Assembly (NCBI GenBank): GCA_013368445.1
Contig: JAACJO010000003.1
Coordinates: 558,001-622,000 of the forward strand
DNA length: 64,000 nucleotides
Direction of reading: 5' to 3'
From: Leucocoprinus leucothites
Lineage: Eukaryota; Basidiomycota; Agaricomycetes; Agaricales; Agaricaceae
Every line of letters begins with the position of its first letter. The first letter of the stretch is position 1. The notes under the pieces were generated by a model. That model worked only from the letters and a program-made list of their open reading frames with translations, was not told where the DNA came from and did not search any database. A program made the position numbers and the translations under genes. Shown piece by piece: positions 55,901-64,000 of this stretch.

Positions 55901-56288
55901 GGGAAACAAGTCTTCAAGAAGCAGCTACCGGTGCACTACTGAACCTCACATGCAGATTAGGTGTATCATACACCGGAAATCAAGCAACCGTTATCATCCG
56001 AATCCTGGTTGGCCTCTTGCGGTCCGTTAATTCCATGGTTCAATTCAATTGCATTCGAGCATTGGAGAATATTGCTGACGCTGGTATGCACCGCAATTTT
56101 CTCGTCTCTACAACCATAAGAAGTTGAGTATTGGTTTAATGGTTGTTTTAGATGATTATTACACCTGGGGACAGATGTCTCAGGTTGTGCCTACACTTGT
56201 TGATCGGCTTGTTCAGCTCAGGCAAAGCTACACAGTTGAAGTTCGATCTCGTGCCGTCAGGATCCTCAGAGATGCCTTCCGCCAATAA
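52931..56288 (+). CDS. Protein kinase fused to armadillo repeats
   Basis: Fourteen exons: 52931-53116, 53175-53429, 53487-53672, 53740-53808, 53862-54062, 54115-54556, 54610-54858, 54909-55040, 55096-55218, 55287-55418, 55474-55602, 55654-55779, 55835-56083 and 56152-56288; 871 aa. A helical N-terminus (1-100) is followed by a kinase domain: glycine loop GGFGLVVRG (near 110), VCVKAV lysine, HADLKANNVLV catalytic loop (near 227), DFG, TAPEV and SDIWSFACLCFEV. ARM repeats run from about 447 to the end (for example RGLEPLVRSLSSSDISIQQS, AGVISDLVNILSS, QGALDKLIPLLGG). All exons from 7 to 13 start and end in phase 1, with lengths divisible by three; several encode one repeat each. Substrate and pathway unknown. 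Confidence 0.88.
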
Positions 56289-57517
56289 AGGTACATATTC
56301 AGATGGAAGGTGCAGATAAATCTCCGTTTCGGATTGTATGGTGATGGGAGGGACCCGACAGCTTGTCTTGTATGATCTGTTATATCATTTTTATATTGCT
56401 AGTTCAGTGTGTGTACTTTCGATTTTGTTATGTTTTTGCAGAGAAAAGAGTCTTTTAAAAAAATAGACTGTATATTTTTTTTTTTTTTTTTTTTTTGTTA
56501 GTGCGCTCGATTTCGTGTGTTGGAGTGACATTTTGATCATTTTTTGTGATAGATCACCCGCTCTCCTCTCCATCCTCTTCATCGCGATTGTCATTGCTCT
56601 CCACATTCTCTTCAGCTGCTGACAACGGTCTCTAGATGTACAGTAGTGAGATGCATCATACGTGTTCACGATTTTTATATATTTCTTGTCATTTGTATCT
56701 TTTTTTTTTTTTTTTTTTTTTTTCAATGGTTTTTTTTTTTTTTTTTTTTATTTTTTATTTTAGGTTGCGTTGCAGTTTATTTTTTTGCTTTTTGATGTAT
56801 TTCATTACAGTATTATTTTCTTTGATTTTTGCTGTATATGTAGAAGTCCTGTGTCATGCTTTGATTTTACAAGCATCGATAGTGGTTGAGAAATTGCAAG
56901 ATGTCAAATAGCATACTGTCCCAATTGTATTACTACACTGTATGTGAGCCATTGACAACGTAGTCATCATTTTACTCGTATATTTCGTGCGTGCTCGCGC
57001 ATCTTGAGTGCGTCGCTGCTACTCGAGACAGCGACGGTTTTCCCTTGAAAGAGAGATGATGAACTCTGTGAGTTGTATCGTTAGGTTCGGTAGCACAGCG
57101 CATGGTCTCTATCTTTGAAGACCGAGAGCATCAGAATGTGCATATTTTTGTTCTTTGCTTGTTGGCCAGTTCTGGGACGGCCTTGTTTATAGCAGAACCT
57201 GCGTGTGTAGGTTCTTCGGGGAGCATACTCGCTCAGGGATGCATCCAGATGTTCAGTGGCGGTTTAATCGTGTGAGCCTCGAGCTTGAGACCTGAAATGT
57301 AGACCAAGACTTTGCGAACACTTGAGCCTGGCTGTTCGTAGTGTCGTTGTCGCTAGAGCACGCATAATAAACGATCGTATGGATTGAGAATCAATTAATA
57401 GGTATCCATGCATATCGGCATCTAGGTTGGAATACATAGACAATCCTCAATCTATCAGTGACACATTAGCAGTTGAAACAGTTGGCGAATGAAAAGCGCT
57501 CACAAATTAACATAATA
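56289..57517. other. Intergenic region with long poly-T tracts
   Basis: About 1.2 kb downstream of the kinase-ARM gene. Poly-T runs lie at 56475-56496 (22 T), 56700-56723 (24 T) and 56730-56749 (20 T). No gene recognised. Confidence 0.6.
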
Positions 57518-58035
57518 TCATCGGCGCTTCACCTTACCCCTCTTCTTCGGGTTTGTCACAGATTCTGGCAACCACTCATTCGTAGGCTCCTCCTTTGGCT
57601 GCGATGCAGTCTCCCGTGGTCCAAAGCCGACTTCAATGACACCTTGTGGTGGCGGCCGTTTCTTCGCCTCTTCTTCAGCTTGGACAACGGCTTCGGCTAT
57701 TTCTTCGGAGCTGACGTATTCGCCTCGGCGAAGACGTTCTGCGATTTCTGGTGTTACGCGGAGCTGTTTGACATTAGTTTGGAAGCCTTTCGCTGTAGAC
57801 ACAGTTGTCAGCTGGAGATAAACCTAGGAAGGGGAAATATACGTACCGCCTTTACCGATACCGTATTTCTCGAGCCGGTACTTCTTGTAGTATTTATTGG
57901 CAAAGTAGGCTGAAAGGATTAGGACTGATGGGATGCTGAATAATAACGAGTCAGTTAGAGTCCAATAGAACAAAAAGAGTGTATGTACGTTACCCAGAGC
58001 AGGGAGGGATAAGAGTCCATCTGAACTTGGCTCAT
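57518..58035 (-). CDS. Small single-pass membrane protein, unknown function
   Basis: Minus-strand exons 58035-57989, 57935-57847 and 57792-57518 give 136 aa. The N-terminus has one hydrophobic segment (LLWVTIPSVLILSAYF), then a basic stretch (NKYYKKYRLEKYGIGKG), then a soluble charged tail with FQTNVKQLRVTPEIAERLRR, a helical Glu-rich stretch and a basic end PKKRGKVKRR. The short N-terminal helix followed by positive residues suggests a type with the tail in the cytosol (inference). I do not recognise the family. The exon 3 start uses CTACAG at 57793; an alternative 6 nt downstream would drop two residues. Confidence 0.6.
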
Positions 58036-58136
58036 GGCGACGTGGAAGCAGAAATCAGAGATGCGTGGGAAATGACATACTGGCGAATAGAATCTGGAAA
58101 TGGAAATGAAGCGATCATAGCGCCCACAGACTTTTC

Positions 58137-59563
58137 ATGGTCCTCCATCTCTCGACATGTCTCGCACGTTCGCCTGCTCGTCTGCTTGATAGAATTCAAA
58201 CTCTTACAAGACAATATGCTGGGCATGACTTGACTATGCTTTTCGCGCTTTCTGCCAACTTTTCGGATGCCCAGGATTTAGGTCGTGCTGTCACTGGCCT
58301 GACGAACCTAGAGAGAACACAGACTATTGGTTGTCTTTCAGGTCGGCTTGGGAGTACCAGAATCAATGAACGAGGTGTGGCGAATGATGTTCTATCGTTA
58401 TCTGTCGCCGTGTTGGACTCGAGAGACGTGACGCCGTTTCGGTCGACTATTCCGGGGAGGGAGGAGGCCCAGGTTGGAAGATGGCATGCGTTTCGGAGAA
58501 AGGATGAGGAGGCTGGAAAGGAGCGCTCGCTTGAGGAAGGGGTGTCCTGGGAGGAGGTCTGGGAGGGTGGTAAGGCGCCGCCGTTGCCTGATGGCCTTCG
58601 TCAACTAGAGTGAGCGTTTCTATACTCTGCTCACAGTACATTTCTCAAGTCTACCTTACTAGTCCTACAAAAAATACAGAATGTGCTTTACCTCAGTGAC
58701 CTCAAACCAGAAGGCCTTCTTTCCTCGTTCCGTCACTTACCTGGCATCACCAAGGTCAGGTTTTAGCATCTACTTTCTCGAACATACGCGCTCACAGGGT
58801 TTAGTTAGGACTCCTCGCCTCTTCAACACCCTTCGTAACTGGGCGACCCGTGACCCTTTTACACAACCAGGAAATTCTTAGCTCTGGTGTCGTAGGCCTG
58901 GCCTTACCGGAGAACACTCCATCACCCCAAAACCTACGTTCGCAGTCGATTTCCTCGACGTGCGAAGACTAAGTGGACCTATGACGATCACGCAATGCGA
59001 AGGAAACATGGTCAATGCCCTTGATGAAGATAATCCGACGCAATTACTTATTTCTGCCATCAATAAATCAGGCTTGGATACTCATGTATCTGGCTCGTTT
59101 AAAGAGGAAGAGCAGTTTTCACTTGGCGCCCTCTCCGAGGACGGGAAGGTGCGCACATTCGATGATCGATGCTGCAGTTCTGCTCACTTTTTTTTTTTTG
59201 AAGCTTGATCGCGTGTATCGAATTACAGCGGGAGATCCGTCTCGCGGGAGCATATCTATCGATTCGACTTCCACACCGCCCATTGGCACTCGAGTCCAAT
59301 TCATTCACCGGCCCTCTACCGCCATTCCCAGCCTTAGTCTCCCAAAATCCTCCAGGATGTTGAGCTTCCTTACCGTTTCGGACGAGCTATATCTATCGAA
59401 ATCATCACGAGAAGGATCAACGAGGGAGGACTTTGAGATGATCCTGGAGAACAGGTTTTTGGCGGCGAGTGAGAATGGGTTTGTGTTTGAACGTGATGAA
59501 CATCCTGGAGAGAATGTGAAGTGTTCATTGGGGGGAAGTCTTGGTTCTCTTTCGTGGTCCTAG
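58137..59563 (+). pseudogene. FIST-domain protein gene with apparent frame disruption
   Basis: Segments 58137-58609, 58680-58754, 58805-59148 and 59204-59563 encode a FIST_N/FIST_C-like protein: LFALSANFSDAQDLGRAVTG, FRSTIPGREEAQVGRWHAFR, NVLYLSDLKPEGLLSSFRH, LGLLASSTPFVTGRPVTL, then MTITQCEGNMVNAL and RITAGDPSRGSISI. FIST domains occur in human FBXO22 and bacterial sensory proteins; no F-box is visible here. Two problems exist. The first junction is phase 2 into phase 0 (only a 27-nt intron would fix it), and in the third segment the frame shifts by one base near 58915-58930 between GVVGLAL and FAVDFLDVRRL. It may be a recent pseudogene, a sequencing indel, or a misjudged structure. Confidence 0.6.
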
Positions 59564-60468
59564 CCGAGTCAAGGCCAGAGAGTGCGTTGATGGGCTTGGT
59601 TTGTGCCCTGACACTGGACGTGAAATCGCTAGAAACAGCTTATTATGATAAAATCACAAAGTAATCAACGCGAATAGCTGGGCTCGTGTAGAATGATAGT
59701 AGTTGAGAGGCTGGAGGATGGTTGCGTCTTCGTTTGTTCCTAAATCCTGTCTGGCCGGGTGCGGACGGATGAGGTTCTACCGTCCTCACTGACAATCGGG
59801 AATGCGCATTTTGTGAAGAAACTACCATTGGCCAGACCGGCCCTGCTAAGTAGTGTTTATTACAAGGTCTGGCGAATTTGAGCTACTGAGGCGTATGTAG
59901 AGCGTTTCCGAGGGGAGACTAAGCTTTTACCCCTTGATCTGCGTTATGACGTTTACTTAAGGAGCACCCACGCTTTGAGCGAAGCTCGGGGTGCGTACAC
60001 TGTACCTTTACACCAACGGACTGCGAACAAACCGAAGATACGAGGCAATCACTATTCTGAACTTAGTCGGCACTCAGGATGATTCGAGATTCGCCAAACA
60101 AGTGTAAAAATACTCTTCCCCTGCTTTGCTGTTTTCCCTGGAGGTAACTCGTGATTTGGGATCGTGCGGGACCCATTCCTTCTTGTCTTCCAAGGATTCT
60201 TCCTATTCTATTCAGATGTTTCTTGTGCACTGGCCAAACTTCCAGTTGCAAATGGCGGCCCGTTCCTGATTCTCACTGTGGGTGACAATTTGCTGCTGTT
60301 AGGAGCGAATTTTTGCCACGGATATTCAAGCCCGTACTCGTACACGGAATGGCGTATTTGTGCCATATGGTCTCTTGATGTTCTCGACAGGAACACTGAT
60401 TGAAAGTGAAGGAGCGATTACTGGTATAAAAGCGAGTTGGATCGAACGGACGTCTCATCGCGGCAAAC
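59564..60468. other. Intergenic region before the PEBP array
   Basis: About 900 bp, no gene recognised. It holds the 3' end of the FIST gene and the upstream region of the first PEBP gene. Confidence 0.5.
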
Positions 60469-61299
60469 ATGAGATTGACAAACTTGCCAAGCTTGGTTTC
60501 CGTGTTTTTGACGGTTTACGCTCAGGACCTTAACATCGCAGCAGTCAAACGAGCATTCGACAATGCCGATGTGAGTGCCCCTTCTTCCCGCTCCACAATA
60601 CATATTTCTGACTCCGCTGCAATTCAGATACCAGAGGATCTTAAGATCAATTTTGACCCCACATTTCTTCTCGAGGTGATCTTACCACAAGCATCGGCTC
60701 CCCCGATCCTAGTCCACACAGGCATCCAGTTGCCACGCGAAGGTAAATATCTTCAATACTACAGCTCAGGCAACGCGTCCTGAACTTACCTGCACAAATT
60801 AGACACGGCAGGTCCTCCGATCTTCAGCCTTGTCAACCCGTCGGACCCGCTTGGTAAAAATACTGGCCCAGGACCTTTCGTCGTTGCAGCCGTTGATCCG
60901 GACGCTCCTTCACCGACGAATACTAGTAACGCACAAGTCCGCCACTTCTTAGGAGGCGACTTCTTCCCGCGGAAACTACCCATCCTAGGCTCGGGCCCAG
61001 TCCCCTGCTAAGTAACACGAGTGCTGCGATTTCGGAATGGAGACAGCCGACGCCTACTGTTGGGAATCATCGGTGAGCATTTCTGGATTGCATTTTCTTT
61101 CGAACGGAAAGGATTAAATTTGGCATGGAGCTATGTTTTCTTGGTTTTCAAACAGCCAGCAGGGTTCGACAGACAGACGTTTGTGAATGCTACTACACCA
61201 ATTCAGCGATGGGATGTCGCTACATTTGCGCAGGAAGTTGGGCTTGGGGACCCCATCGCGGGAACATTCATGATGGTTGCTAATCCTGATAGTCCCTGA
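60469..61299 (+). pseudogene. PEBP-family secreted protein, copy 1, apparently frameshifted
   Basis: Exons 60469-60570, 60628-60742, 60803-61072 and 61131-61299, with the same intron positions as copies 2 and 3. A signal peptide-like start (MRLTNLPSLVSVFLTVYAQD) precedes LKINFDPTFLLEV, VVAAVDPDAPSPTN (PEBP DPDxP motif) and RHFLGGDFF. The frame then shifts by one base: the unshifted frame stops at 61009-61011, whereas the conserved LLSNTSAAISEW, a GNHRYVF motif (the PEBP HR region) and the ending GLGDPIAGTFMMVANPD lie in another frame. Exon 3 is 270 nt where a compatible length is 268 or 271. Probably a pseudogene or an indel in this copy. Confidence 0.65.
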
Positions 61300-61721
61300 A
61301 CGAATTCGAAGGTTGAAATTCTCCGGGGATTCTCGAGTTTGTGTGAATGAATATTGTTCATGACCTGCTTAACTACTTCTTTTGGCAATCGGTATGCCAG
61401 AAAATAGATCTGGGTTTTTAGTGTGACGTCAATCATCAGGGTCATTTCACAATCAAAATTGCTGAGGATGAATGTTTTCGTGACGATGCATCCCACATTC
61501 ACAGATGCCAGAGAAACCAAGACTCTAGAGGAAGCAAGAGCGTGGAGGGCGAAGGTGGTGGTGTTAACTCTGGCCTATCATAGATGTCATTTTTTCCCAG
61601 AACCAAGCCAATTAACAGCTTCTTTTCACATTTCTGTGAGCACGCACATGTATTTAATCCCATCCAAGTTTCCTTGCTGTTAAACACTGACCTCTCTAGT
61701 TATTCACTCATCCTTTCCACG
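61300..61721. other. Spacer between PEBP copies 1 and 2
   Basis: About 420 bp containing the 3' end of copy 1 and the upstream region of copy 2. No other gene. Confidence 0.5.
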
Positions 61722-62533
61722 ATGCGATTCTCTGTTGGGTTTTTATCATTGATCGCTCTTGCAGTTACTGCACAAGACACAAATGTCAGGACGGTGAAAC
61801 GGACCTTTGATGCTGCTAATGTGAGCTTACTTTAGCCCCTTGAGGCGTTGTGATCAAATTCTGATCTTATACTATCGTGATCAACGGTAGATTCCCACCG
61901 ACCTCTCGATCACTTTTGACCCCACTGCCCTCCTTGAAGTGACATTCCCCGAACCCAACGCCAGGCCAATTACGATTCATGCAGGCCAACAATTACCTCG
62001 TGACTGTATGACCTGCTTCGCTCGTGAAATTAAGCCTCTCTCCTAACTAATCATTCTTTGTTGCTTCAAAGCAACCGCCGGTCCTCCGACTCTCAATCTC
62101 AGGGGCTCCAATAGCAGAGGTCCCTTCGTCGTTGCTGCAGTTGACCCCGATGCGCCAACTCCCCAGGAGCCAACCTCTGCGCAAATTCGTCATTTCCTAG
62201 GCGGAAACTTCACCCCCAATGGTTCCGGTCTGCTGAGTAACTCGACTCCAGCTCTAAGCGAGTTCAGGCAACCTACACCTCCCGCTGGGTCCGATGCACA
62301 CAGGTTTGTGCCTTCGAACAGTACCTCTGGCAGTTTTTTTTTAATCTGACGCCTTCCCCTTCATGAATAGGTACATCTTCTTGGTGTTCGAACAACCTGA
62401 CGGGTTCAATGACCAGACGGTCGTTACCCCTGCTACTCCGGTTCAAAACTTCGACATTTCTGCATTTGCAGACGCGGTTGGTCTTGGTAATCCTATTGCG
62501 GGTACCTTCATGCTTGTTGCCCCCGCAGCCTAG
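61722..62533 (+). CDS. PEBP-family (phosphatidylethanolamine-binding) secreted protein, copy 2
   Basis: Exons 61722-61820, 61891-62005, 62072-62303 and 62371-62533 give 202 aa. The signal peptide (MRFSVGFLSLIALAVTAQD) is followed by ITFDPTALLEVTFPE, VVAAVDPDAPTPQEP (ligand-pocket DPDxP motif), IRHFLGGNF, LLSNSTPALSEFRQPTPPAG, DAHRYIFLVFEQPDGF (HR motif) and VGLGNPIAGTFMLVAP. PEBP proteins bind anionic groups such as phospholipid heads; in yeast the relative Tfs1 inhibits carboxypeptidase Y. This version is predicted to be secreted, so an extracellular or vacuolar inhibitor or lipid-binding role is possible. Part of a tandem array with copies 1 and 3. Confidence 0.9.
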
Positions 62534-63140
62534 ACGTGTGTAATACTAAGTGGTGTGGTACAATAGAAGGAAGTTACATCGCCTGTGAAATTTTGAAAGA
62601 GCTTCAGTGTAGTCAGCTGTTGGCCACAAGCATTTTGCCGGTCAAGGCTTTGGCTTCAGCCAAAATATGACGTGACTGGGATTCTGAATCTGAAGAATGT
62701 CTATTTATTATGTTGGCTTAGTTTCACCTCACGAAGGAGTCTGATGAATGATCCCACAACTCAGTTTCCCAGCGGCTTAAACACTTTGGTGAGCGTCCTC
62801 GGGACGCAAATATCGGGTTTTGTATTCATGACGTCATTTTCAAATTCCGATTCGCCAGAAATCAAGGGACAAGGATGCCGACAGCGCCGTTTGGCGGCTG
62901 GTTATGTTGACGCTGGAGGGTGCCTCCCACAACTACATCTACAAGAGAAAATAATACTATTAAGAAGGTTGGAGTGTGAAAAGTGGCGATGGCGCACGGC
63001 TGCGGGTTATGGTTATCGGTGTTAACTTTCTCAGAACGGCGCCTTCTTTTCTCATCTCTGCATTAACTTTAAGAGTATTTAATCCCTTCCAGACAGCTTG
63101 AAGCAGGTCCTCAAGCTAGTTCTCCTTACTACTAACTGAA
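62534..63140. other. Spacer between PEBP copies 2 and 3
   Basis: About 600 bp with no gene recognised. Confidence 0.5.
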
Positions 63141-63952
63141 ATGCGTTTCTCATTTGGATTCTTGTCATTGATTGCTCTTGCGGTGACCGCACAAGATACG
63201 AATATCAACAGGGTAACGCAGGCTTTTGATAATGCTAATGTCAGTATGAGTCTTATCTCTTCAGTAAATAACAAGTTGTACTGACATCTCACTGATTCGG
63301 CCGGGGGATTAGATCCCTGAAGACATTTCGATTACCTTCAACCCCACCGCTCTCCTGGAGGTGACATTCCCCGAGGCTGGGGCGAATGCAATCACCATCC
63401 ACGCCGGTCAACAATTACCTCGTGATTGTATGTCCCCATTACTTTACTAGCCGGAAATCGTTACTCACTTTGTCCTGCTGGCTATGGATTGAAAAGCAAC
63501 TGCTGGACCTCCAACCTTCAGCGTTAGAGGCACTAACAGGCGAGGACCCTTCGTTGTGGCTGCAGTCGACCCTGATGCACCGACACCTCAAAACCCGACC
63601 TCAGCAGAGATTCGTCACTTCCTTGGCGGAAACTTTTTTGTTAGTGGTAATTCTGGCTTGTTGAGAAACTCCACCGCTGCTGTGAGCGAGTTCCTTCAGC
63701 CCACGCCTCCTGCCGGATCCGACGCACATCGGTTAGAACCCAAGTTTTGAGAGCTCGTTTAGAAAAACTGACATTTGAATCATACTTAGATACGTTTTCT
63801 TGTTGTTCAATCAGCCCGATGGGTTTAATGACCAGACGCTTGTCACCCCGACGACGTCGATCTCGAACTTTGACATTGCTGCATTTGCGGACGCGGTTGG
63901 CCTTGGCAATCCTATTGCGGGAACCTTTATGCTTGTCGCACCTGATGCCTGA
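63141..63952 (+). CDS. PEBP-family (phosphatidylethanolamine-binding) secreted protein, copy 3
   Basis: Exons 63141-63239, 63313-63427, 63497-63731 and 63790-63952 give 203 aa. Very similar to copy 2: MRFSFGFLSLIALAVTAQD signal peptide, ITFNPTALLEVTFPE, VVAAVDPDAPTPQNPTSAE, IRHFLGGNFF, LLRNSTAAVSEFLQPTPPAG, DAHRYVFLLFNQPDGF and VGLGNPIAGTFMLVAPDA. Exons 1, 2 and 4 have the same length as in copy 2 and the introns lie at the same codons, so the two are recent duplicates. Function as for copy 2, by family inference. The gene ends 48 bp before the window edge. Confidence 0.9.
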
Positions 63953-64000
63953 TGTACCTCCTGTACCGATTGCTAGCTATGCGAGAAGGAGTGGGTGCTT

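Overview
The window is nuclear DNA from a filamentous fungus, most likely an agaricomycete (mushroom-forming basidiomycete). The evidence is the gene content and structure. Many introns of about 47-80 nt carry GT...AG borders, and gene models only become continuous after splicing. Several F-box-like proteins, a DUF7918-type protein and HNH-type proteins of basidiomycete style are present, with low-complexity Ser/Pro-rich proteins and Ty1/copia and Ty3/gypsy elements. I assembled exon-intron structures by hand from frame continuity and splice consensus. Most total to an exact multiple of three, but none is supported by transcripts.

Layout. 1-4335: nested LTR retrotransposons. A minus-strand gypsy-like element (gag, leader, LTR 1226-1888) sits inside a plus-strand copia element (pol end plus 3' LTR 4038-4335), which itself interrupts a minus-strand DUF7918-type gene (4336-4914). 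5786-17972: TPR/CCCH zinc-finger protein, DUF202 membrane protein, unknown protein, F-box-like protein and a very large RING-H2 protein. 18327-21071: electron-transfer flavoprotein beta (with 19- and 8-nt microexons) and an F-box protein. 21353-25206: an unresolved spliced gene, then AFG2 on the minus strand, divergent from GPI16 (25561-27492). 27493-34417 is gene-poor and holds a small Cys-rich protein gene and ATP17 (with a 9-nt microexon).

34418-41676: a flavin monooxygenase, a large disordered protein and the CAAX protease RCE1. 42420-47140: a tandem family of three HNH-like genes plus a relic of a fourth. 47280-51754: F-box-like protein, EB1/BIM1 and GLO3. 52931-56288: a protein kinase fused to armadillo repeats, with repeat cassettes encoded by in-phase exons. 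57518-59563: a small membrane protein and a FIST-domain gene with frame problems. 60469-63952: three tandem secreted PEBP-family genes, the first apparently frameshifted.

Functionally this is a housekeeping neighbourhood (mitochondrial electron transfer and ATP synthase, ribosome maturation, GPI anchoring, prenyl-protein processing, microtubules, Golgi-ER traffic) interleaved with fast-evolving lineage-specific families (F-box, HNH, PEBP, kinase-ARM) and retroelement debris. I see no operon-like or biosynthetic cluster linking them. The most unusual items are the kinase-ARM exon architecture, the apparent self-priming signature of the gypsy-like element, the HNH array and the microexons.
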